DNA from: Climacium dendroides
Taxonomy: Eukaryota; Streptophyta; Bryopsida; Hypnales; Climaciaceae
Length of the DNA stretch: 64,000 nt
Assembly (NCBI GenBank): GCA_950106755.1
Contig: OX467084.1
Location: 26,601,213 to 26,665,212, forward strand
Reading direction: 5' to 3'
The notes under the pieces were generated by a model. That model did not search any database, was not told the origin of the DNA, and was given only the letters and a program-made list of their open reading frames with translations. Shown here one piece after another: positions 56,601-62,321 of the stretch (its first letter is position 1; every line of letters starts with the position of its first letter). The position numbers and the translations under genes were made by a program.

Positions 56601-59600
56601 TACATATTCAAACTAGACATGGTAGAAATTACATAAGTAAAGAAAACACAACAATGTCACTTATAGATTGAAAGATTATAATTTTTGATCATGAGGGTGT
56701 TAAAGCTATGAAAATCTTATAAGCTCTCTTTTTGCATGTCAACTCTAAAAAATTGGTCACCAAAAAATATGAGGTTGAAGGACCTAACATGCAGAACTTC
56801 AATCAATTTATAGCTTCTTAAAACCTACTCTACAATTTTTTTAAATGAATTTCTAATGTGATTTTTCCTCCAAGATCTAATGTATTTGAGGCTCATTTCC
56901 AAGAGCACTCAACACTACAAAAAGTCAAGATTACAATGGACACCCTTGCACAAAATCTTGAGTAGAAAAATTATAATCATTCATTTTCAAAATTGGATTT
57001 TTGATGCTAAAACTAAAGTTCAAAAAGAATTTGTCAAAAATATTAAATACTAAAAATAGCAGCTCAGTTGGGTATTATTTAACTTCAAAGTATTGTCAAC
57101 ACCAAAATTTGGTACCTCGGGCCTTTAGGGGTTAAAAACTTTATGCTGAATATTTGAGTTAAAATTCAAGGAAAATAAAACTAAAAATAATATATTAATT
57201 TCATTTCTTACCCTCTCAAGGCCCAACAACTTTTTGACAGTTGACCTTTTTAATGGATTGTCCCACTTTGATATTTCTTGAGTAAGGATGTGTTCAAATT
57301 TTTTAATTTTAATTATATAGAAGTAGCTTAGACTACTTTGTCTATTATGCATGGAAACAATTGTAAAAAATATTGACTATTGAATTCTTAAATTATAACA
57401 ATTTAGGATGATCAACCTTATAGGAAAAAAACATAGCTTCTAGAGAAGAAAAATTATAAGAAAATAAATGATGCATTTTTACACACACACACACACCCCA
57501 AAAAAAAATTGCATTGAAATCTTAGGCAAATTAAGTGTTTATTAATTTTAAAAATTAAGAAATAAAAAACTCTCTCAAATTTGTACACATTTTCAATTAG
57601 AAAAAGTAGAAAGCCAAAACAAACCAAATTGAATCTTGTAAAAATTTATATATGCATTGATTTTTAAATTTTAATAATTCATATTATTAGTATATTATTT
57701 TGAACATATTCAAAATCTTTGGAATCACTCTAATTATTTTGTATTCTTGACCACACTAGATTGCAATTCATAGTATCTATATCATATTAATTCCAATTTA
57801 ATTTATAAAAATTAAAAATGAGATACAAATATTATAATTAAATATATAATACATACATATAATGGAAAAAATAATTTTTTTTCTATTTGTAAATAGTTAA
57901 AAAGATGCTATTTTTATAAAAAAATTCCTTACAGGAGCAATAATTGATGAACAACTACCATAGTTTGAGAACCAACTTATAACATTTTGAACGGAGCTAG
58001 AAGCCACAGATAATGTAGAAAGTACACGTGCAGGAGAATAATTGCATGCGTCGTCATGGAAATTGCCCGCGGCTACAACCTAATTTTTATTCATGAAAAA
58101 AAATGTATAGAAATAAGTATAATATTGAAAGAGGATGTTTTTTTAATTACTATATATATAGTATCAAAAACTATTATTTTGAAATCCGAAATGACTTTGA
58201 TTTATTTAGTTTACAAATAAACAATCGATAGACTATTGTGTAGAAAATATGTTTTAGAATCGCATTTGTTTATAATAGTCATTTGTATACCACCGTCATA
58301 GAAACGATCTTCTTGTTGAACAAAATGTTTATGGATTATTAAGGCTGAAAATGACATTTCAAAAGCTGTTTTCACTCTATGAGTACAGTTTGGTGCACTC
58401 CTAGCATTCTAAAAACTTTAAGTTTGAGAGCCCTTGTCAACCAATTTTGCTCTTTGAGTAGAGTTTGGTGCACTCCTAACATTCTAAGAACTTTGAGTTT
58501 GGGAGCCTTTGTCAACCAATTTCGCTCTATGAGTAGAGTTTGGTGCACTCCTAGCATTCTAAGAACTTTGAGTTTCGGAGCCCTTTTCAAGGAGCACCGT
58601 TGGGTCAATTAATTGTGGAGTGTGAGGTTGTCATTTTGTAGGCATTTGGTATATGTACCCAAGCCCACGTGCTACCCCTTTGTTCCACCTCCCTTCACTC
58701 GGCAAATATTCAAAGAGACGCAAAAAAAAAGGAATGAACACTATTGGTCAATCCTTTTAGTCATTTCATCTCTCTTTTGGTTGACGATTGCATGGATGGA
58801 GGCGGAACTACTACTTTGGAGTTCGTTTGTTGGTCCCAAGTAGCAGTCGAAAACCAAAATTTGACCAATTCGCAACATCACAAAGTGCAACAAGAAGATC
58901 TTTTCGGGACCAAAAATGGAAGCTAATACGAAGATCATTTGGGGATGGAGGGAGTATAAAATAGTCATTAATTTTTAATATCATATACCATATATTATTC
59001 ATCCTCAAAAATATTACATCGTTTCAATTAAAATTTCTATACAATCTTCATAACAAAAATAGAATTAAATCATATCAATAGTATTCTTGGTAGGAAAAAA
59101 ATCCAAATTTACACTCGAACTTAAAAAATAAAGATGGTTTCTCTAAAAATTTAAAATCAAGGTATTCAACAATTACTATCTTCACCTATATAAATACGTA
59201 AAAAAAATCATTCCTTCCAATGCTTTCTTAGACAATTATAATGCTTGAATAAGTTCTATAAAAATTTTATGACGTGCTTATAAATTTTATTTTTTATACA
59301 AAGGGGTTGCATTATTTTACTTACTACAAGAATGCTTTGGGTGTTTATAAAATTCATAATTGCTTGATCAATACTAATGGACGCCGGAGATGCTAGAGAC
59401 ATCGAAATTACAGCAGGTGAAATAGCATTGTAGCTTAACCAGTCAAGAGCATTTATAATATTTCCGGAGCCCCCATTGCCATCACAAGACAATGCTCGAA
59501 TTGGATGAATATAAGCATTTTTGGCCACTCCACTTTGTAAACCCGCAACAATGCCTTTTTTATGAATAAAATCACATGTTTTTAAAAACTATTAGTGAAT

Positions 59601-61511
59601 TGGAAAAAAAAAACATTTAAAATGACATCTATATTTTACCTTAGAAGGGGTGTATAAAATATATTATGAATACGGTGGTATTTGACCAGAAAAAACATTG
59701 ACCAAATATGGTTCAATAAAAAGTAAATTAATGATCATGGTAATATGTAAATGACAATGTATCACAAATCACTTTTTTTTATTACTATTAGTGAATTGGG
59801 AAAAAAAAATTTAATGGCATCTATATTTAACCCGAGATGGGTCCAAAAGCCCTTTGTGGGCATATTATATATATTATGAATATGGTGATATTTGACTAGG
59901 AAAACAATGACCACATATTGTTCAATAAAAAGTAAGTTCATGAATGTGGTAGTATGTAAATAACAATGTATCACAATTCATAAAATAAACTACAATCAAA
60001 GAGTTATAAGGCTTTTAAATACAAGTTGTACAAAGGGACGACCCCAAGGGCCTTTCAAGGGTTAACCCCTAAAGGTAAGGTCCAAACACCGTTTTGGGGC
60101 AATTATAGAATCTCTCAATGCCATATCTACCTGCAAACTAAAACTTCTCATAATTTTCATCTCATTAAACAAAATGAAATAATTCAAAGTTTTCCATGTG
60201 TATATATAGAGAGATAACCAATTTCAAACTTTTATTTCTTAAAAAAATGATTTTTAAAGAAGTTTTTGGACTGCCCAAGTCGCCTACTGAATGTTGAAAA
60301 TCACATATCATGCAATAACTGTCTAACCATGTAGTCAAAAGTTATGAAAATTGTTGTGCCTTAAAGCTACTCCTTAGGCACATGTTGTGTAAAATTTTCA
60401 AAGAAAAAAATAAAATAAAATAACTTTTGTAGTGAGTTGCCCAAAATCGTTATATTGCCAAAAAATGGTGTTTTGGACCTTTAGGGGTTAATTTGAAGGA
60501 TTACTTTTTCAATTTCCACTTTTTTATTTTTATTTTTTTATAGTCTCATTTTTCGAAAAAATTACTTTATAATGTCAAATTGAAATAATATTATCATTGG
60601 ATTGTTATTCATGATTTTAATTTTTTTTTACCTGCACAATGTGTACCATGTCCATTACAATCATTTGTTAAATAGCCATCACCAATTATATCTAGTCCAG
60701 CTAAACATCGACTCATAGGTTTTTTATTTGAGTCAAGTCTTCCATCAGAGTACAAAAAATCTTTATGAGAACATCTTATACCCTTCACATAATTCACAAT
60801 AATATTTCAAACAATAGAATTCTAAGCTAGTTTGAAGTAGTTTGGTCTTTTAAATAAACCAACAACATTAATACGTAAGTACGTAATTTTTCATTTATAT
60901 TATTTTATTTATAAGGATCGTACAACTCACGGTTGTCATACTGGACAAGTTACTATTCATTTCTTGTCCTATAGGACGAGTTACTATTCATCAAATGTAC
61001 CTCTCAAGTACATTTGATTAATAGTAACTCATCCTAATTACTATTCATTTCTTGACTTGTAAACGAGTTACTATTCATCAAATGTACCTCTCAAGTACAT
61101 TTGATGAACAATAACTCATCCTACAGGACAAAAAATGAATAGTAACTTGTCCAGTATGACAACCATGGTACCACCATAGTTTTGTTTTTTGTTTTTTTTA
61201 ATTTATTATTTTTCATCTCTTTTTAACCTACCGTGTCAACAATGTAAACATGAACACCCGTGCCTCCACTTGTGACGGAGTATAAATTATTTATAAGAGC
61301 TTGCTTAGATTGGTGGTCAATACGATCGAGCCCCCAACTTGGAGGGTTGGTTTGTGTAATATTTGTAGCGGTCATGCTTAGGATAGAATCACTCACACGA
61401 ACAACACCTTCTACTTCTACATGCTCAACAAAGTTCAATTCATCTTCCAAAAGATTATATAAATTATTACCGGTTAGAACCATCAACATGCCTTTCCAAT
61501 TAGTATTGTAC
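19345..61511 (-). CDS. Transmembrane subtilisin-like protease with PPC, TSP1 and EGF-like modules (25 exons, 5' end missing)
   Basis: This is one split gene of 25 recognisable exons. All 24 junctions join in phase with GT-AG introns, giving 1,312 residues before TAG; numbering starts at the first whole codon seen. Order: end of an I9-like propeptide (1-55), proteinase K-type S8 domain (about 58-325) with Asp92, His138 in GHGTHCAG, oxyanion Asn226 and Ser291 in SGTSMACPH, beta-sandwich region (about 340-456), PPC-like domain (about 458-602), Ser/Thr-rich linker, four TSP1 repeats (about 650-892), EGF-like module (about 870-910), two Cys-rich DxCxxC motifs (about 950-1000), a spacer, a second EGF-like region (about 1150-1236), a transmembrane helix (about 1275-1291) and a basic tail. 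It should be a cell-surface serine endopeptidase with its catalytic part outside. Substrate unknown. The start and signal peptide are not in the recognised exons. Confidence 0.9.
19623..23073 (-). other. Intron 24 of the protease gene, 3.45 kb
   Basis: This is very AT-rich sequence with no coding or structured repeat recognised. Frames such as 21687-21884 look fortuitous. Confidence 0.7.
23074..23329 (-). CDS. Protease exon 24: CGNGIC module and EGF-like region 2
   Basis: It codes VCGNGICEKGERC, then TCCFEDCPY, then ACSGKGLCLDASGQCQCFLG, an EGF-like start. It ends phase 1 before GTGTGT, and the next exon supplies GYGGKAC. Confidence 0.9.
23491..23595 (-). CDS. Protease exon 23: spacer segment
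   Basis: It codes DRLTQMIFASNDIYEVL and NVSNEFSINLTNN, with two N-glycosylation sequons. Acceptor TTATAG, donor GTAAAC, both phase 0. Confidence 0.72.
23746..23846 (-). CDS. Protease exon 22: spacer segment
   Basis: It completes a Gly codon and codes DCSTSFDRAEACLHNGYYN with two Cys, ending LLPKPK before GTACTA in phase 0. No domain is recognised. Confidence 0.72.
24131..24203 (-). CDS. Protease exon 21: spacer segment
   Basis: This short exon codes IASKLGLGDGSIILSSVKL and ends phase 1 before GTAAAT. It has no named domain and is supported by phase agreement with both neighbours. Confidence 0.72.
24491..24564. repeat. (AT)n microsatellite, 74 bp, in intron 20
   Basis: An uninterrupted TA run lies between protease exons 20 and 21. 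The 94-codon frame across it is an artefact of the repeat. Confidence 0.95.
26553..26769 (-). CDS. Protease exon 20: Cys-rich DECNICDGDG motif and spacer start
   Basis: It completes a Lys codon, reads YVDSQATCCST, GICCSSGYLDECNICDGDG and ITC, then an all-beta-looking LLLNFNSDLTI segment. The DECxxCDGDGxxC box resembles ADAMTS-type CGVCGGDGxxC. Donor GTAAGT, phase 0. Confidence 0.88.
27551..28110. mobile_element. TTAA-flanked CCCCTAAAG-family element in an intron
   Basis: It starts TCCCTAAAGTCCCA after TTAA (27547-27550) and ends GGGACTTTAGGGG before TTAA (28111-28114). It is 560 bp, with ends complementary over about 13 bp and no coding capacity. Confidence 0.8.
30817..30902. repeat. (AT)n microsatellite, 86 bp, in intron 19
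   Basis: This is the longest TA run in the window, 71 bp past the exon 19 donor site. Confidence 0.95.
30973..31034 (-). CDS. Protease exon 19: Cys-rich DACGQC motif
   Basis: It codes DGFCCEEGNIDACGQCNGVA and ends phase 2 before GTAAGA. The DACGQCNG segment resembles the CGVCGGD box of the ADAMTS Cys-rich region. Confidence 0.85.
31213..31383 (-). CDS. Protease exon 18: EGF-like module 1
   Basis: It codes GTCICQEGWEGRHCENY, the classical CxCxxGWxGxxC end of an EGF-like module, then KKCQGRPIGFF and paired Cys residues (DCCPYY, ECCKSS). Donor GTAATA, phase 0. Confidence 0.88.
31545..31682 (-). CDS. Protease exon 17: TSP1 repeat 4 end and EGF-like start
   Basis: It opens CVDGSG, as expected after TRQVQ, closes repeat 4 with PQFCN, then reads LCSQSNVICDNQMYC. 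Acceptor ACTATAG, donor GTATGT, phase 0. Confidence 0.88.
32361..33223. mobile_element. CCCCTAAAG-family element in intron 16, inverted
   Basis: The right end GGGACTTTAGGAA is followed by TTAA (33224-33227). The left end near 32361 is degenerate but continues like the element starting at 56202. The internal CTTTGGATTC and ATTTGGTTCATT-type blocks match other copies. Confidence 0.55.
33688..33723. repeat. (AT)n microsatellite in intron 16
   Basis: A short TA run lies about 150 bp on the transcript-downstream side of exon 16. Confidence 0.9.
33877..33960 (-). CDS. Protease exon 16: start of TSP1 repeat 4
   Basis: This 28-codon exon codes PCQTYSWLVGPWNDCLGTC and EGIQTRQVQ, the signature WxxGPWxxC...TRxVxC. 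Acceptor TTCACAG, donor GTAAAT, both phase 0. Confidence 0.9.
34222..34356. mobile_element. Palindromic MITE, 8-bp target duplication (copy A)
   Basis: The ends are CATGGTTGTCAT and ATGACAATTATG. AGTTATGC is repeated exactly on both sides (34214-34221 and 34357-34364). Part of the right arm is deleted. An 8-bp duplication is typical of hAT elements. It lies in the intron between exons 15 and 16. Confidence 0.85.
35223..36107. mobile_element. TTAA-flanked CCCCTAAAG-family element in intron 15
   Basis: It starts CTCCTAAAAGTCC after TTAA (35219-35222) and ends GGTCCTTTGTAGG before TTAA (36108-36111). It is 885 bp, with an interior closely related to the one ending at 2508. Confidence 0.7.
36523..36793 (-). 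CDS. Protease exon 15: TSP1 repeat 2 end and repeat 3
   Basis: It opens with A completing an Arg codon, then LVLCLDNLGN. It codes YWDVMNWEFCNVPCGMGV, the start of repeat 3, and ends TCNTH, which joins PC of the next exon as the usual CNTxPC linker. Donor GTAATT. Confidence 0.9.
36794..38505 (-). other. Intron 14 of the protease gene
   Basis: AT-rich intron with no element or gene recognised. Confidence 0.6.
38506..38597 (-). CDS. Protease exon 14: start of TSP1 repeat 2
   Basis: It codes ECNVIECRQYN, closing repeat 1, and GPWSECDTVCGEGYQK, opening repeat 2 with WSxC and CGxG. It ends phase 2 before GTTATA. Confidence 0.87.
39527..40415. mobile_element. CCCCTCAACGCCC-ended element in intron 13
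   Basis: The left end begins right after a TTAA (39523-39526). That TTAA also closes a neighbouring GGTCCTTTAGGGG end, so two elements abut. The right end GGGCCTTGAGGGG is followed by TCAA. It is 889 bp and non-coding. Confidence 0.65.
40766..41273. mobile_element. TTAA-flanked CCTCTAAATGCC element in intron 13
   Basis: It starts CCTCTAAATGCC after TTAA (40762-40765) and ends CTTTTAGGGG before TTAA (41274-41277). It is 508 bp and belongs to the AAATGCC subfamily of the same repeat family. Confidence 0.75.
41640..41830. repeat. Degenerate GATATGGATACA-like minisatellite
   Basis: Irregular short units such as ATACAAATATGAATAT and GTATAGGTATATGG recur here. A similar, longer block sits at 51700-51920. 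Confidence 0.5.
42735..42821 (-). CDS. Protease exon 13: TSP1 repeat 1, end
   Basis: It codes DATFRCYIGNYMEVDASNC and VQSTLPKISQ, with the second-half Cys positions of TSP1. Acceptor ATGTAG, donor GTAATA, both phase 0. Confidence 0.82.
43462..43661 (-). CDS. Protease exon 12: Ser/Thr-rich linker and start of TSP1 repeat 1
   Basis: A linker rich in Ser, Thr and Asn (ATTSPIPIVTTSS and following) leads into FWSTNAWGPCNNSCGGGHQ, the WxxC...CGGG opening of a thrombospondin type 1 repeat. Donor GTATCT, phase 0. Confidence 0.87.
44399..45025. mobile_element. CTAG-flanked CCCTTAAATGCC element
   Basis: It starts CCCTTAAATGCC after CTAG (44395-44398). The right edge near AAGGCCTTGGG (about 45020) is approximate and adjoins the next element. 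Confidence 0.45.
45712..46001. repeat. TTATAGGTACC-rich repeat block (copy 1)
   Basis: Short units of the TTATAGGTACCTATGATATAAGCACC type repeat, ending in a segment shared with about 50430-50615 (CAAGGCT, ACTTGCAT-like and TATATGCTAG segments in the same order). Confidence 0.6.
46006..46648. mobile_element. CTAG-flanked CCCCTAAATGCC element, nested
   Basis: It starts CCCCTAAATGCC after CTAG (46002-46005) and ends GACATTTAGAAG before CTAG (46649-46652). It is 643 bp and the mirror-image relative of the element at 56495-57131. Confidence 0.7.
47469..47535 (-). CDS. Protease exon 11: last strands of PPC-like domain
   Basis: This short exon starts ATT after TGTAAAG and codes IVDGWSNLGGTFGFILTN. 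It joins TYIF to IVDGW exactly as in the family. An acceptor 15 bases upstream would create an immediate stop in this phase. Ends phase 1 before GTAATT. Confidence 0.8.
47595..47651. repeat. (AT)n microsatellite beside exon 11
   Basis: A TA run of 57 bp in the intron between exons 10 and 11. Confidence 0.95.
47739..47871. repeat. Inverted and direct repeats of GTGATCACCATTAGCAT
   Basis: GTGATCACCATTAGCAT (47739-47755) is mirrored at 47801-47818, forming a hairpin whose loop contains a second palindrome. A third copy lies in direct orientation at 47836-47871. It is intronic. Confidence 0.7.
48049..48228 (-). CDS. Protease exon 10: core of PPC-like domain
   Basis: It codes LVTISLNSTDTDFDTLLSAY, then IGCNDDAWNQ and LKANMTYIF, the FDTxLxxY and CNDD landmarks of PPC-like domains. 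It ends before GTAAAT in phase 0. Reading on past that donor quickly reaches a stop. Confidence 0.85.
48410..48597 (-). CDS. Protease exon 9: linker and start of PPC-like domain
   Basis: It codes ICKWSIQNPCGQT, then YDYCHNIGPDVVFQYTPKS. The GPDVVFQYTP segment is the opening strand of bacterial pre-peptidase C-terminal (PPC)-like domains. Donor GTATGT, phase 0. Confidence 0.85.
48759..48879. mobile_element. Palindromic MITE, 8-bp target duplication (copy B)
   Basis: The ends CATGGTTGTCATACTGG and CCAGTATGACAACCATG are exact complements. The flanks ATAAATAG and AAAAATAG agree at 7 of 8 positions. It lies in the intron between exons 8 and 9. Confidence 0.85.
49031..49129 (-). CDS. Protease exon 8: beta-sandwich region, end
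   Basis: It codes DYLDQGSIIQWSFTSQDARY and ends in SLDT plus one base before GTACAT. The acceptor is TTTGTAG, and phases match exons 7 and 9. Confidence 0.78.
49659..49748 (-). CDS. Protease exon 7: beta-sandwich region, middle
   Basis: It opens GA after GACTAG, completing a Gly codon from exon 6, and codes YFANDASWSMVQKIKL. This matches the FTxxNWxxPQxVxV strand of sandwich domains next to subtilisins. Donor GTTTAG, phase 1. Confidence 0.78.
50430..50615. repeat. TTATAGGTACC-rich repeat block (copy 2)
   Basis: It shares order and sequence with 45712-46001: TATTATAG units, AAGCACCTTCAATGGTTGTAG, TGCTCAAGGCTCATA and TATATGCTAGCATCATTG. It lies in the intron between exons 6 and 7. Confidence 0.6.
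51085..51308 (+). pseudogene. Relic of a LINE-type reverse transcriptase C-terminal region
   Basis: Two adjacent frames read GGLNFVDPNF and, after a frameshift, ALHALMAKWVLKAMLP. Together they follow the plant LINE pattern GGLGxxDxxxxNxALxAKWxxxLL found after the reverse transcriptase core. The frame is broken and lies within the intron between exons 6 and 7. Only short similarity supports this. Confidence 0.4.
51700..51920. repeat. Degenerate GGATATGGATACAAA-like minisatellite
   Basis: This is an irregular array of short GATATGGATA/AATACAAAA units. The minus-strand frame of Tyr/Ser/Leu repeats across it is an artefact. Confidence 0.6.
52508..52660. mobile_element. Palindromic MITE, full-length with perfect 8-bp duplication (copy C)
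   Basis: This 153-bp palindrome has CATGGTTGTCAT ends. CTGAAAAT is repeated exactly before (52500-52507) and after (52661-52668) it. It is the least damaged copy and lies in the intron between exons 6 and 7. Confidence 0.92.
52700..53640. other. GC-richer decayed segment in intron 6, unrecognised
   Basis: Composition is less AT-rich than the surrounding intron, and no frame stays open. Plus-strand fragments such as RVAWFKTTKLYALYLDK hint at old coding sequence, perhaps linked to the LINE relic at 51085. The identity is unresolved. Confidence 0.35.
53902..54190 (-). CDS. Protease exon 6: end of S8 domain and start of beta-sandwich region
   Basis: It continues PHV with AGGAALYLSQYV, the helix after the catalytic Ser, then DVRQALLDACE. 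After the protease core comes NVSEGTTQTSMISLRL and LMDSSI, the pattern of Calx-beta-like sandwich domains. It ends phase 1 before GTACAT. Confidence 0.88.
54296..54766. mobile_element. TIR element with GGTAAAACAAC ends
   Basis: Left arm 54296-54316 and right arm 54746-54766 are inverted repeats matching at 20 of 21 positions. Additional CCCAYTGTGGT-like motifs follow the left arm. The 471-bp element is non-coding, with no clear target duplication. It is in the intron between exons 5 and 6. Confidence 0.7.
54968..55107. repeat. Four tandem 35-bp repeats
   Basis: Four copies of a unit beginning TTGATATTAATAAAGTTGTG follow one another at exactly 35-bp spacing with almost no divergence, which suggests recent expansion. 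Confidence 0.95.
55451..55534 (-). CDS. Protease exon 5: catalytic Ser291
   Basis: This 28-codon exon reads GELITSTWNTSD and ISGTSMACPHV, with nucleophile Ser291. Acceptor CTAG, donor GTACGT, both phase 0. It lies inside AT-rich DNA with no other coding signal. Confidence 0.93.
56015..56133. mobile_element. 119-bp CACTA-type mini-element with GTA target duplication
   Basis: The ends CACTAGTAGAAAACGCA and TGCGTTTTCTACTAGTG are exact complements. The 3-bp flanks are GTA on both sides (56012-56014 and 56134-56136). CACTA ends with a 3-bp duplication define the En/Spm superfamily. It is intronic. Confidence 0.9.
56202..56490. mobile_element. Left part of a CTTCTAAAG-ended element
   Basis: It starts CTTCTAAAGTTCC after TTAA (56198-56201) and resembles the left side of the element at 32361-33223. 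It is cut off by the next element at a TTAA. Confidence 0.55.
56495..57131. mobile_element. TTAA-flanked CCCCTAAATGCC element
   Basis: It starts CCCCTAAATGCCC after TTAA (56491-56494) and ends GGGCCTTTAGGGG before TTAA (57132-57135). It is 637 bp. It sits inside or against the element starting at 56202. Confidence 0.8.
57933..58079 (-). CDS. Protease exon 4: oxyanion Asn226
   Basis: This exon, missed by long-frame searching, codes VVAAGNFHDDACNYSPAR and later SWFSNYGSC. AAGN holds the oxyanion-hole Asn226. Acceptor ATTAG, donor GTAAGG, both phase 0. Confidence 0.92.
58288..58956 (+). mobile_element. TA-flanked Stowaway-like element, copy 1 (with 75-bp triplication)
   Basis: The right end GGGATGGAGGGAGTA resembles Stowaway/mariner MITE termini with a TA target. 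The whole sequence aligns, in inverted orientation, with 62322-62830. Near its left side a 75-bp unit beginning GAGTAGAGTTTGGTGCACTC is repeated three times (58381, 58456, 58531); copy 2 has only one. Small open frames here are repeat artefacts. Confidence 0.75.
58381..58600. repeat. Three tandem 75-bp repeats inside the Stowaway-like element
   Basis: Units start at 58381, 58456 and 58531, the last one shortened. Each contains TTTGGTGCACTCCTA, AACTTTGAGTTT and TTGTCAACCAATTT. Confidence 0.9.
59325..59554 (-). CDS. Protease exon 3: central S8 domain
   Basis: It begins GC after AAAAAG, completing a Gly codon, and reads IVAGLQSGVAKNA, then IRALSCDGNGGSG and SPAVISMSLASP, in the usual order of S8A enzymes. 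Donor GTAAGT, phase 0. Confidence 0.93.
60066..60487. mobile_element. TTAA-flanked CCCCTAAAGG element, short subfamily
   Basis: It starts CCCCTAAAGGTAAGGTCC after TTAA (60062-60065) and ends GGACCTTTAGGGG before TTAA (60488-60491). It is 422 bp and lies in the intron between exons 2 and 3. Confidence 0.8.
60632..60782 (-). CDS. Protease exon 2: catalytic His138
   Basis: The acceptor GTGAAG precedes GGT. The exon codes GIRCSHKDF to NGHGTHCA, the His box of proteinase K-type subtilisins. It ends with one base before GTAAAA. Confidence 0.93.
60928..61167. mobile_element. Palindromic MITE with an internally repeated arm (copy D)
   Basis: This 240-bp copy has the core palindrome repeated inside it. 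The flanks GTACAACT and GTACCACC agree at 6 of 8 positions. It lies in the short intron between exons 1 and 2. Confidence 0.85.
61232..61511 (-). CDS. Protease exon 1 of those seen: propeptide end and S8 start (Asp92)
   Basis: It begins after TTGTAG with one base of a split codon, so at least one coding exon lies upstream. It codes WKGMLMVL and VEHVEVEGVV, typical of the end of an inhibitor I9 propeptide. Then come NPPSWGLDRID and VYIVDT with catalytic Asp92. Donor GTAGGT, phase 0. Confidence 0.9.
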
Positions 61512-61610
61512 CTACAATTAAAATATTAAAAAATAAATACTTATATAAAAAAATTATGCCTATATGTTAAATTGAGTTTGTCATGTGAAAATATAGATAT
61601 GAATCCAAAC

Positions 61611-61732
61611 CATGGTTGTCATACTCGACAAGTTACTATTCATTTTTCGTCCTGTAGGACGAGTTATTATTCATCAAATGTACTTGACAGGTACATTTGA
61701 TGAATAGTAACTTGTCAAGTATGACAACCATG
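61611..61732. mobile_element. Palindromic MITE, 8-bp target duplication (copy E)
   Basis: The ends are CATGGTTGTCATACTCG and AGTATGACAACCATG. The flanks ATCCAAAC and ATCCAAAT agree at 7 of 8 positions. The left arm is longer than the right. Confidence 0.85.
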
Positions 61733-62321
61733 ATCCAAATAGTTAAAGTTTTCAATATGGAATAATATAAAATAACTAAAACCAAAACATGCATACAATA
61801 TTAATGTAATTTTATATACTTGTTGACTTCACAAAACAAATTATAGTCAAAATGTATAAAATTATCAACTTTGAAGAAGATATTTAAATACCCTAAAAAA
61901 AATAATCAATTTTAATTTCTAAAAGATTAGAATAACCACAAAATATCCTTGTGATTTTTAGCTCTTAAATGATTCCATTCTTCTTTGAATATAAGATTGA
62001 TTGTTGATCATGAATTTGACCTTCTACATCCTTTTCAAAATCTAAATGGAAGAATAAAAAGTGACTTCTAATGGCTAGACTTGTAACTTTTTTGAATGAA
62101 AATCAAAATAAACAAGAAAGTTAGAAAAATAAATGTTTTTTTTAAATTTATTTTCTATGTGTTTATTGATATATAAAAATGTCAAGTAAATATTTGAATA
62201 GTTTAAATTCTATTGATCTTTTAAATTTAGATTCTTTAAAATAAAATAATTCAAAAAGATCTTTAAAATTCTTATTATACAATATTTTCTATGGGTTTTG
62301 TAAATTATATATAACTTCCAT

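Noticed and set aside
58372..58612. Open frames of repeated 25-residue units on both strands
   Set aside because: These are translations of the 75-bp tandem repeat, whose unit length is a multiple of three, so all copies stay open without being coding.
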